From Collinsella aerofaciens (GTDB taxonomy: Bacteria; Actinomycetota; Coriobacteriia; Coriobacteriales; Coriobacteriaceae): DNA of 64,000 nt. The notes beneath the pieces are model-generated. The model was not told the origin of the DNA. It ran no database searches and saw nothing but the letters and a program-made list of their open reading frames with translations. This document shows, piece after piece, positions 44,437 to 52,904 of the stretch (within the stretch, counting starts at the first letter, position 1; each line of letters opens with the position of its first letter). The stretch lies in the NCBI RefSeq assembly GCF_963360655.1, contig NZ_OY725717.1:310001-374000 (forward strand), written 5' to 3'. The position numbers and the translations under genes were made by a program.

Positions 44437-45504
44437 CTAAACGGTAGGTTCAATCCCCAGGTGCTCAAAGGTGCGGAGGGTTGCCTGACGGCCCTGCGGC
44501 GTACGAATCATCAATCCGCACTGCAGCAAATAGGGCTCATAGACATCCTCGAGCGTGCCCGGGTCCTCGCCCACCGCGCTGGCAAGGGTCGTAAGTCCCA
44601 CGGCACGACCGGAGAACGTCTTGGCGAGCGTCTCCAAGATACGAATATCCATCCAGTCCAGACCGAGCTCGTCGATCTCGAAGAACTCGAGCGCCTGGCG
44701 GCAGATATCGAGCTCGATGGGGCCGTTGCCGCACACCTGTGCGTAATCGCGCACGCGCTTGAGAAGGCGGTTGGCAAGACGTGGCGTGCCGCGCGAACGC
44801 GAGCCGATCTCGAGTGCACTGGGATGATCGATCGTCACGCCCAGGATAGTCGCCGAGCGCGTCACAATCTGGGCGAGCTCCTCGACCGTGTAGTAGTCCA
44901 AGCGATACGAGATACCAAAGCGATCGCGCAGCGGGCCGGTCAGCATGCCCGAACGGGTCGTGGCCGCCACCAGCGTAAACTTGGGGATATCCAGGCGAAT
45001 AGAACGTGCGGCCGGGCCTTTACCGATCACAATATCGAGCGCAAAGTCCTCCATCGCGGGATACAGGACTTCCTCGACCGAACGGTTAAGACGGTGGATC
45101 TCGTCGATAAACAGCACGTCACCCGGCTGCAGGTTGGTAAGGATAGCCGCCAGGTCGCCGGTGCGCGCGATGGCAGGGCCACTCGTCGTCTTGATCTGAG
45201 CGCCCAGCTCGTTGGCGATAACGGTGGCCAGCGTGGTCTTGCCCAGGCCCGGAGGACCCGAGAAAATCACGTGGTCGAGCGTCTCGCCACGGCTCTGCGC
45301 CGCTTCGATCAACACGCGTAGGCTCTGCTTGATGTGCTCCTGGCCACAGTAATCGTCCAGGCGCTGGGGGCGCAAAGTGCGGTCGACATCGAGATCCTCG
45401 GCCGTCAGCTCCGAGCCCACCATGCGCTCGCCGTGCGCCATGGATGCCGCCGGCGAGTTGCCGGGCGTCGCCCACAGGTCCTGAGAGTCATCGGCTTCCC
45501 ACAT
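44437..45504 (-). CDS. ruvB: Holliday junction branch migration motor RuvB
   Basis: 355-residue AAA+ ATPase driving Holliday junction branch migration with RuvA. Walker [12 protein letters not shown], Walker [11 protein letters not shown], sensor AATTRSGML and a C-terminal winged helix (RTPQGRQAT) are all present. A 40-residue acidic N-terminal extension precedes the core. ATG 45504 overlaps the ruvA TGA (TGATG); a GTG one codon upstream is an alternative. Last gene of a ruvC-ruvA-ruvB set. Confidence 0.97.
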   Translation of the reverse strand: MWEADDSQDLWATPGNSPAASMAHGERMVGSELTAEDLDVDRTLRPQRLDDYCGQEHIKQSLRVLIEAAQSRGETLDHVIFSGPPGLGKTTLATVIANELGAQIKTTSGPAIARTGDLAAILTNLQPGDVLFIDEIHRLNRSVEEVLYPAMEDFALDIVIGKGPAARSIRLDIPKFTLVAATTRSGMLTGPLRDRFGISYRLDYYTVEELAQIVTRSATILGVTIDHPSALEIGSRSRGTPRLANRLLKRVRDYAQVCGNGPIELDICRQALEFFEIDELGLDWMDIRILETLAKTFSGRAVGLTTLASAVGEDPGTLEDVYEPYLLQCGLMIRTPQGRQATLRTFEHLGIEPTV

Positions 45505-46124
45505 CACGCATCCATTCCGAGTCGCTTAAGCGCCGCGCCGAGCAGATCCTCGACACGCATATTCTGCCCATCATACCCGCTCAGGGCAACATCGGTCTCC
45601 TGCGGGCTAAAGCCCATGGAAAGGAGCGCCGCACGGGCATCATCGATGGCCGAAGGAGCAGCAGCGGGCACGGGTATCGCAACCTGGCCGGGAATCACGT
45701 CGACCGGCACAAAGCCCTTATCCTTGGCAAAGGTGCTCTTGAGTTCCAGGATCAGGCGCTGAGCTGTCTTTTTGCCCACACCGGGTACCTTGGCCATGCC
45801 CTTGTCGTCCTCGGCCATCACCAGCGAATACAGCTGCCCCACGGTATAGGTGGAAAGCACGGCAAGCGCCAGGCGCGGGCCAACGCCCGAAACGGACACG
45901 AGCCGGTCGAACATCATGCGCTCATCCTTTGAGGAAAAACCGAAAAGTGTCATGGCGTCCTCGCGCACCTGCATACGCGTGTAGAGGCAGACCTCGCCAC
46001 CGGGCGTCGGCAACGTGGCCGCAGTGCTGCCCGAAATGCCGAGCTCAAAGCCAACGCCCGACACATCGACGACAGCAGAGCTCATCGTGGCCTCGACAAG
46101 CGTTCCGTGGAGCTGGGAAATCAT
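45504..46124 (-). CDS. ruvA: Holliday junction-binding protein RuvA
   Basis: 206 residues. An N-terminal OB fold ([12 protein letters not shown]), two helix-hairpin-helix motifs ([14 protein letters not shown] and [16 protein letters not shown]), a flexible linker and a C-terminal RuvB-binding domain ([16 protein letters not shown]). It forms the tetrameric platform for RuvB. Both ends overlap neighbours by one base (TGATG with ruvC and with ruvB), so the three genes are tightly coupled. Confidence 0.97.
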   Translation of the reverse strand: MISQLHGTLVEATMSSAVVDVSGVGFELGISGSTAATLPTPGGEVCLYTRMQVREDAMTLFGFSSKDERMMFDRLVSVSGVGPRLALAVLSTYTVGQLYSLVMAEDDKGMAKVPGVGKKTAQRLILELKSTFAKDKGFVPVDVIPGQVAIPVPAAAPSAIDDARAALLSMGFSPQETDVALSGYDGQNMRVEDLLGAALKRLGMDA

Positions 46125-46645
46125 CAGTATCCGGTTCCTCTCTGTTGATAGAACTCGCCACCGGTGAGGGCGCGGGTGCGGCTGAGGTTTACGTGGCAGA
46201 TGGCGCAGGCCAGGGCATCGGCGGCATGGTCGGGATGCGGGTCGTGGTCGAGCTGTGTGAGCGTGCGTACCATGTAGGCAACCTGCCGCTTGTCCGCGGC
46301 GCCGGTGCCCACCACAGCCTGTTTGATCTGCATGGGCGTGTACTCGCCAATCTCGAGCGCGCATTCCGAAAGCGCGACGAGTGCAGCACCGCGGGCATGC
46401 GCCGTGGGGATGGCCGAGCGAACGTTGGCGCCAAAGTAGATGCTCTCGACAGCAGCCGTGTCGGGTCGATAACGCTCGACGACATCCTTAAGGCCATGGG
46501 CGATATGCGACAGGCGCACCGCGAGCGGACTTCCGGCACTGGTCTCGATGCAGCCATAGGCACGGCAGCGAACCTCGCCACGCCGCTCCTCGATAATCCC
46601 CCAACCCGTATGAGCCAAACCGGGGTCAATGCCCAAGATAACCAA
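46124..46645 (-). CDS. ruvC: Holliday junction resolvase RuvC
   Basis: 173 residues if translation starts at TTG 46645, which lies 5-6 nt after GGGGAGG; ATG 46666 would add seven residues but lacks a site. Catalytic acidic residues are in ILGIDPGLAHTGWG (first Asp), AAVESIYFG (Glu) and HDPHPDHAADALA (late Asp). Cleaves Holliday junctions symmetrically. First gene of the ruvCAB set. Confidence 0.94.
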   Translation of the reverse strand: MVILGIDPGLAHTGWGIIEERRGEVRCRAYGCIETSAGSPLAVRLSHIAHGLKDVVERYRPDTAAVESIYFGANVRSAIPTAHARGAALVALSECALEIGEYTPMQIKQAVVGTGAADKRQVAYMVRTLTQLDHDPHPDHAADALACAICHVNLSRTRALTGGEFYQQRGTGY

Positions 46646-46782
46646 GCCGACCTCCCCTCGCCACAAGCACAGCGCAAGACAAGGCCCCGCGCATCATTCA
46701 CGAACGTCTGTTCTAGAATAACACAATGGGGCCAAGATGCTTAGTTGAAGTATCGGGGTTGAGAGCGAATCCTATCCCATAA

Positions 46783-48768
46783 TTAGTTCTGCGAGAAAAA
46801 GGGGAACTGCCTCGGATCCACTGGCGGGTGCGACATCGGTCCGCTCTGGGGCCCACCCTGCGAGCCGCCCTGACCGCCCATCATCTTATCGATGGCGTCC
46901 TGAACTTCGCCCTCGAACTTTTTCATTCCCTCGTGCAAACGACGCTGACCGTCCTCAGAGCGCAGCTCCTCCATTTGCTCGGGCGAAATACCCAGTAGCT
47001 CGCCCAGCACGCCCATCATCTCGTTTCGCACGCGCTCGCTCGTATCCTCGTCGGCAAAGCGGCGCACCTCGGCGCGCGCCAGCGAATCGACCGTCATACG
47101 CTCCTTGCCGTTAAGCCCCAGGTCGGACCACGCGAGCATATACGGCCAGGCACGCTCGGCAAACGAACGGGCCGAGACGATCGGCGTCGTCGGCAGCATG
47201 CGACGGGAAGCCTCACCCTGTCGAACGAGCATCAGCAGCAGCGAGCAAGCCTCGGGCTTGCCGGCGGCCATTGGGATGTCGTCAAAAGATCGATTGCGGT
47301 CCACGTGCGCCTCGAGCGCGCCATCGACCTCACCCGGCTCAAGCCCGCCGAGCAGCTGTGCCGCGCGGTCGAGCATATCAACCGGGCCGTCGAGCGTCGA
47401 GAGCGCCTGCGCCAGCACGCGCTCCATACAATCTTCCACTGCGTTGAGCGTCACGAGCTCTTGGGGCACCACGGCAGACGTGCGGTTGCGCACACGCGCC
47501 ACAAACTCAAGCGTCGACAGGTACACATCGCCAAAGGGCGCAAAGTCGCCCTGGTAGCCGCCGCAAAGCGCCGGCGCCGCCAGCGCGTACTCGGTTTTGG
47601 ACAGCGGGCTCAGCGCCATCGCACCCAGCTCGAGCGCCGTATCCTCCAGCATGAGGCCCAGCGTGCGCGAGCGCAGGCGCTCGGCATCGCCCGCCGACAC
47701 GTCGCGATCGAGCACGCGCGCCGCATCCGGTGCATCGCGCTCGACGGTGCGAATGTGCAGACGCTCGGCGATGGCGCGGACGGCGGCACAGCGGGCAGCC
47801 TCGGCTTCTTCCTGCGCCGGCGTAAAGATACGGTTGCGCCCCAGCACCAGGCCAATCACATTGCGCGGGCCCAGAGCGTCGACGGCCAGCGCCGCCAGCA
47901 GGGACGACGGCAAGTCACCCTCGAGTGCCACCACAGCACGCGACGCACCGTGGGCTCGGGCGTTGTCGCGCACGGCGAGCACCAGCGCCTGCCACAGCCA
48001 CTCCTCGGAACGGAACTCGGGCAGTTCGTGATCCTCCAGGGCATCGAGCATCACGCCGCGCTGAATCTCCTGAACCAGCAGGCTCTCCTCAAAGCACGGT
48101 GCCTGGGCCACCACGCGACCGCAGTCGTCGAGCACAAACGAACCGCCGGTATACACCGACTCGTCATAGGCACCGACCGGCGCCATGCAGGCAAACCACA
48201 CGCTGCGCTTGGATGCGATCTTGCGGTAGGCGCCGCTGCGAACGGCAGCAATGGCGGCAGTCTCGCGGTCGGTCATGTCAAACGCGTTGAATTGGAAATA
48301 CGCAATGAGGTCAACACCGGTCGGCAGCATCTCGAGTTCGCGGTCCAAGTCAAAAATCACGGCAATGCGCACGCCGTCCACGTCGAACACCGGCGGCGCC
48401 CAACGTGTGTCGTTGTTCTCGCCACGCTGCAGGGCAATGCTCGAACGCGCCGGCACCACATGACCGTCCTTGAGCATCATGTAGTCGAGCAGCGGCTGGC
48501 CCTCAAACGAAACCGCCGCGGGCACGATGCAGATCATGTCAAGCTCCTGGATACGCTCGGCGACACCAGTCAAACCGGCAAGCACGTCGTGCTCAAAGTC
48601 GGCAGCGCCCACCAGGCCACCGGGCATGGCGCCCATAAAGAGCGGAGCCGGAACGCACAGCACGCGCGCCCCGCGCTCGTGGGCCAGACGAGCCTGGTCC
48701 TCGATGCGGCCGCAAATGCCCTCAATATCACCCAGGCGCATATCGATCTGTGCAAGTGCGAGCTTCAT
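46783..48768 (-). CDS. NAD synthetase-like protein with both active sites lost
   Basis: 661 residues with the two-domain layout of glutamine-dependent NAD synthetase: nitrilase-like (1-245) and NadE-like (about 255-560). The fold landmarks are kept (LALAQIDMRLGDIEG; SKTEYALAAPALCGG; FAPFGDVYLSTLEFVARV). The nitrilase triad is gone: the FPEL Glu position reads VPAP (near 41), the Lys region reads ARSSIALQ (near 110), and the ICED Cys position reads IFDLD (near 140). The PP-loop SGGxDS reads EGDLPSS (near 283). A Gln/Gly/Pro-rich tail follows. It is probably a pseudoenzyme, and a true NadE should be elsewhere. Confidence 0.8.
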   Translation of the reverse strand: MKLALAQIDMRLGDIEGICGRIEDQARLAHERGARVLCVPAPLFMGAMPGGLVGAADFEHDVLAGLTGVAERIQELDMICIVPAAVSFEGQPLLDYMMLKDGHVVPARSSIALQRGENNDTRWAPPVFDVDGVRIAVIFDLDRELEMLPTGVDLIAYFQFNAFDMTDRETAAIAAVRSGAYRKIASKRSVWFACMAPVGAYDESVYTGGSFVLDDCGRVVAQAPCFEESLLVQEIQRGVMLDALEDHELPEFRSEEWLWQALVLAVRDNARAHGASRAVVALEGDLPSSLLAALAVDALGPRNVIGLVLGRNRIFTPAQEEAEAARCAAVRAIAERLHIRTVERDAPDAARVLDRDVSAGDAERLRSRTLGLMLEDTALELGAMALSPLSKTEYALAAPALCGGYQGDFAPFGDVYLSTLEFVARVRNRTSAVVPQELVTLNAVEDCMERVLAQALSTLDGPVDMLDRAAQLLGGLEPGEVDGALEAHVDRNRSFDDIPMAAGKPEACSLLLMLVRQGEASRRMLPTTPIVSARSFAERAWPYMLAWSDLGLNGKERMTVDSLARAEVRRFADEDTSERVRNEMMGVLGELLGISPEQMEELRSEDGQRRLHEGMKKFEGEVQDAIDKMMGGQGGSQGGPQSGPMSHPPVDPRQFPFFSQN

Positions 48769-48885
48769 GGCCCAGCCCTTTCCGTCGTAAACCATCGAAA
48801 TCGTAGTAAAAGCGCCGGCCGCATAATGCAGTCGGCGCTTGCATGTGCATATGCTAGCTATGATACCCCGAGCGGGGGCGCGCTC

Positions 48886-49248
48886 CTAGAATGTCGCGGA
48901 CCACAGCCCGTGCAGGTTGCAGTAGGCATAGACGGTACCGGTCTTGGAGCCGCCCGCGAAAAACGTCGCGGGTTTCATGCCGGGTTCAAGGTAATGAACC
49001 TCTAAGCGGCCCTCGGCCTCAAGGGCGATCCACTCAATGTAGTGCTCGGGCAGGCTGGGGTGCTCGACCGAGCCAACGCGTGCGCGAATCACGTGACCGT
49101 CACGCTCGGTCTCGACAACAGGCACGTGCTTCTCGTGCGCCGCGTCCTCTGTGTTTGCAGTCAGTTCCGTGCAACCGGCAGGGGTCGCAACGTCGTCGCC
49201 AAGGGCGGCGATGAGCTTGCCGTCGGGGTCCTTAAAGAATTTCGCCAT
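48886..49248 (-). CDS. Superoxide reductase (desulfoferrodoxin C-terminal type)
   Basis: 120 residues. Reduces superoxide to peroxide at a non-haem iron site. The ligands are visible: His in EKHVPVV, His in VEHPSLPEHYIEW (two), and Cys and His in YCNLHGLW. The N-terminal 40 residues align in position with the desulforedoxin domain of class I enzymes but lack its cysteines (DPDG in place of C-x2-C, a single Cys later). This gives a one-iron enzyme derived from the two-iron form. AAAGGAG precedes ATG 49248. It fits an anaerobe with oxygen defence. Confidence 0.9.
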   Translation of the reverse strand: MAKFFKDPDGKLIAALGDDVATPAGCTELTANTEDAAHEKHVPVVETERDGHVIRARVGSVEHPSLPEHYIEWIALEAEGRLEVHYLEPGMKPATFFAGGSKTGTVYAYCNLHGLWSATF

Positions 49249-49411
49249 GATGTTCTCCTTTGCTGATGTGCCAATGTTCTTGATGGTTCTTATGCCCAAA
49301 GGCAGACAAACCATCCACGGCATTGCAAATGAACACATAACGGATTAGGCAAGCGGTCGAGCCAAAATGCGTCGACCGTCCTGCCTACCCCAGCAGCCCC
49401 ACCCGAGCGGG

Positions 49412-52400
49412 TTAGCGCCCGTCGCCGCCGAGCAGCGCCAGAACGTCCTCGCGGGTAAACAGCGCCGACGAGATGCCGTCGCCGCCGAGCACGCTGTTGA
49501 CCAGGTCGCGCTTGGACTCCTGCATCTGCATAATGCGTTCCTCGATCGTGTCCTTGGCGATGAGCTTGTACACGGTCACGGTATGTTGCTGGCCAATACG
49601 ATGCGCGCGGTCAGTCGCTTGGTCCTGCGCCGCCACGTTCCACCACGGGTCGTAGTGAATGACCACGTCGGCCGCCGTCAGGTTAAGGCCCACGCCGCCC
49701 GCCTTGAGCGAAATCAAAAAGATCGGAACCTTGCCCGCTTGGAACTGCGCGACCATCTTGGCGCGGCTCTCCTTAGACGAAGCGCCCGTGAGCTTAAGGA
49801 AGGCGATGTCCTCCTTGGCCAAGCGCTTACCAATGATATCGAGCATACCCGTAAACTGGCTGAACAGCAGGATGCGATGCCCGCCGTCGAGTGCGCCGTG
49901 CACGAGCTCCATGCACGTATCGAGTTTGGCGCTCCCCGCCTTGTAATCCTCGTAGTGCAGACGCGGGTCGCAGCAGATCTGGCGCAGCTTGGTGAGCTCG
50001 GCGAGCACCTTGAGCTTGTCTTTCTTAAACTCGGATGACTCGCGGTGCTGCACCTGTTGGGCGATGCGGTCCTGGTTGGCCAGGTAGAGCTTGCGCTGCT
50101 CGCCGGTGAGCTGCGCCATGACCGTATCCTCGATCTTCTCGGGCAGGTCTGCCACCACGTCTTCCTTTACGCGGCGCAGCACAAACGGCGACACGAGCGC
50201 CTGCAGGCGAGCGGCGCTGTCGCCCTCGGCGTGCTCGACCGGGCTTTCGAAGCGCTTGGCAAACGACTCGCGCGTGCCAAGTAGGCCCGGCATCAAAAAG
50301 TCGAAGATGCTCCAGAGCTCGGACAAGCGGTTTTCGATGGGCGTGCCCGTCAAGGCAAAGCGCACGCCGGCAGGCAGGCGCTTGGCGGCACGCGCTACCT
50401 GCGTGAGCGGGTTTTTAATGTACTGGGCCTCGTCGAGCACCACACGGGCAAAGTCCTGCTCGACATACTCGTCGATATCGCGCCGCATAAGGTCATACGA
50501 CGTCACGACCACGTTATGCTCGGCCACGCCGGCGATCTGCACGCGACGCTGCGCCTTGGTGCCCACAATGGCGCACACATCGAGCGAGGGCGCAAAGCGC
50601 TCCAGCTCGGCGGTCCAGTTGTACACAAGCGACGCGGGACACACCACAAGCGTGGGTTTAGTGTCCCCCGCCTCCACGCGCGCCAGGATATGCGCGATCA
50701 TCTGGAGCGTTTTACCCAGGCCCATATCGTCGGCCAAGATGCCGCCAAGGCTCAGGTGTTCGAGCGAGCCGAGCCACTGGTAGCCGTCGACCTGATAGCC
50801 GCGCAGTGTGGCCTTGAGCGAGACCGGCACCGTAAAGTCCATCTTGCCGAGCGTATCCAAGCGCTCGACGGTGCGGCGGAACGCGGCGTCACGATCGGCC
50901 TCGAGCGCGGGTGTGCGCGCGAGCATGCTATCGACGAACAGGGTGCTCGATGCGGGAAGCAACACGCCGTCGAGCAGGTCGACGGCATCGACGCCCAGGT
51001 CCTCGGCGAGGCCAAACGCGGCTCGAGCGCCCTCGTCCAGGCGAATGATGTCGCCGGACGTAAGGCGCGCAAACGTTTGATGGCGCTTGTACGAATCGAG
51101 ATAGACGGCAAGGTCCGCGGCCGAAAGCCCGCTCACGCCCAGCTCGACATCGAGCAGATTGCTCTTGACAGTCGCACGAACCGAGAGCTTGGGCGCGGGG
51201 CGCACCGAAATCTGGCGCAGGCGGTCGCTGAGCATGACCTCACCCAGCTCGGACAGGGCGGACAGGCCCTCGGTCAGCAGGCAGAACAAGCTCTCGTCAT
51301 CGCGCTCCTCAAACGCCAGACCGCCCTCGTAAAAGTCGAAATACAGGGCCGCCGTGTCCATAACACGAAACTCTGCCACCTCGTCGCGGGGCGGCACGCC
51401 GGGGCGTTGCTCTTCGAAGAGACTGCCCGGAGCGCCTAGACTAAAGAGGTCTGCCGACCAGTCGCCGTAGGTAACCGTAATTTTGCAGGTCACAAGCCCA
51501 TCGTCGACGCCGATCGCCATAGCAAAGCTCGGCTCGGGCGCCACGGTATCGAGCGCGGCGGGCGCGGTAAGGTCGGTGTAGTCGCGCAAAATGGGCAGCG
51601 CCATACGACAGAACTCCCCCACCTGGTCGACAGCGATATGAATCGGCGTGCGACAGGGCAGTAAGCGCGATAGGAACGGCGCCGCATGCTGGGCAAACGC
51701 TACATCGGCGCGGCGCGCACGGCGGGTGTCGACCAGATAGGCAACGTCGCCCGAAGCAAAGCAGTATGCATCGGCCGGCAGGCGTAGATCGTAGCTGCCA
51801 CCAGCCGCCGGCGCGATTTTGGCGGCAAGGAGCGGTGGGCGCTTAGACAGCGCCTCGTCCTCCCCTTCCGGAGGCATCTCAACCGCCACGTCATAGGTGC
51901 GATGCGTCGTCGTCCCCCGCGACCAGGCGGGCTCAAAAGAGATGCTCTGGCCGCGCAACAGGTCCAGCACATATACGATGCTATGCTCGGACAGCGGCAA
52001 CTGACGCTCGGCGACAAAACCGCTGCGGACAAAGTCGTACGACGCCGAACGCGAGCTTGTGATGTCATCGAGATAGGCAACTGTCGTCACGACAAGGTTG
52101 AGCAGCTTTGTCGACACGTCTTCGAAGGCTTCGGGCGTATGGACAAACGTGAGTTTCTTGCCATAAGAGAACGTGCCGCCGCGCACGTAGGCATCGGCCA
52201 TGCCGTCGATGTCCTTGACCACGTAGGACACCGAACCGCAGCGAATGCGGAACTCGAGCGCCCAGCTAAAGCGGTCGGCGAACAGCGGATTGTAGTACGG
52301 CACCAACGAAGGCTCCAACGCCGCCTTGGGGGCATCGGGATCCACACTGCCAGCGAGCTTGCGGCGCATGCTCGCCAGCTCATCCATGCGTGCGTCCGAA

Positions 52401-52876
52401 AGATCGGAGAGCGCCGCCATGAGGCTGGGACTCGTGGGGACGGGCGCCGGAAAGGGAAAGTTGGGATTGACGGCCGGCGCTTTGAGCGCGGTGCGCGCGG
52501 GCTGTTTCGGCTGCGCCGTAAACGTGCGGACCGGCGTGCGCAAACCTTCGACGGGCTCGGCGCCACTGGCATCCAGATACGCCAGCGCCGTGGCGATGGC
52601 GTGCTTGCACATGCCGGAATAGCGGAAGGCGGCGGGGCAATCGCAGTCGTAGTCGATAACCTCGTGCTCGTCCATGTCGAGCGCCACGTGCGTCTTGTAC
52701 AGGTCGCCGCGCGAGCCGCGCACCGAGCCCTCAACCGTCACGTTTTTGGAGAAGCGCGAGCCGCTGTCCTCGATCGACAGAACGGCGCCGTTGAGCATGA
52801 GCGAACGCCCCTTCATAAAGGTTCCGCTCAACGCCGCCTCTTTGCGAAGCGCCTGCACAAACGTCCCCTGCGCCAT
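49412..52876 (-). CDS. SWIM zinc-finger SNF2-family helicase
   Basis: 1154 residues from ATG 52876 (GGAGG upstream). An N-terminal SWIM zinc finger (DCDCPAAFRYSGMCKHAIA, about 53-73) precedes a long middle region. A C-terminal Swi2/Snf2 ATPase follows: Walker A LADDMGLGKTLQM, DEAQ box VVLDEAQYIKN, GTPIENRL, and helicase C motif DRAHRIGQ. The family remodels or translocates along DNA. It ends 163 bp from the superoxide reductase start and follows dnaE by 28 bp, so co-transcription with dnaE is likely. Specific role unknown. Confidence 0.94.
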   Translation of the reverse strand: MAQGTFVQALRKEAALSGTFMKGRSLMLNGAVLSIEDSGSRFSKNVTVEGSVRGSRGDLYKTHVALDMDEHEVIDYDCDCPAAFRYSGMCKHAIATALAYLDASGAEPVEGLRTPVRTFTAQPKQPARTALKAPAVNPNFPFPAPVPTSPSLMAALSDLSDARMDELASMRRKLAGSVDPDAPKAALEPSLVPYYNPLFADRFSWALEFRIRCGSVSYVVKDIDGMADAYVRGGTFSYGKKLTFVHTPEAFEDVSTKLLNLVVTTVAYLDDITSSRSASYDFVRSGFVAERQLPLSEHSIVYVLDLLRGQSISFEPAWSRGTTTHRTYDVAVEMPPEGEDEALSKRPPLLAAKIAPAAGGSYDLRLPADAYCFASGDVAYLVDTRRARRADVAFAQHAAPFLSRLLPCRTPIHIAVDQVGEFCRMALPILRDYTDLTAPAALDTVAPEPSFAMAIGVDDGLVTCKITVTYGDWSADLFSLGAPGSLFEEQRPGVPPRDEVAEFRVMDTAALYFDFYEGGLAFEERDDESLFCLLTEGLSALSELGEVMLSDRLRQISVRPAPKLSVRATVKSNLLDVELGVSGLSAADLAVYLDSYKRHQTFARLTSGDIIRLDEGARAAFGLAEDLGVDAVDLLDGVLLPASSTLFVDSMLARTPALEADRDAAFRRTVERLDTLGKMDFTVPVSLKATLRGYQVDGYQWLGSLEHLSLGGILADDMGLGKTLQMIAHILARVEAGDTKPTLVVCPASLVYNWTAELERFAPSLDVCAIVGTKAQRRVQIAGVAEHNVVVTSYDLMRRDIDEYVEQDFARVVLDEAQYIKNPLTQVARAAKRLPAGVRFALTGTPIENRLSELWSIFDFLMPGLLGTRESFAKRFESPVEHAEGDSAARLQALVSPFVLRRVKEDVVADLPEKIEDTVMAQLTGEQRKLYLANQDRIAQQVQHRESSEFKKDKLKVLAELTKLRQICCDPRLHYEDYKAGSAKLDTCMELVHGALDGGHRILLFSQFTGMLDIIGKRLAKEDIAFLKLTGASSKESRAKMVAQFQAGKVPIFLISLKAGGVGLNLTAADVVIHYDPWWNVAAQDQATDRAHRIGQQHTVTVYKLIAKDTIEERIMQMQESKRDLVNSVLGGDGISSALFTREDVLALLGGDGR

Positions 52877-52904
52877 CACTTCCTCCAATCTCACCCGGGG
52901 TAGC

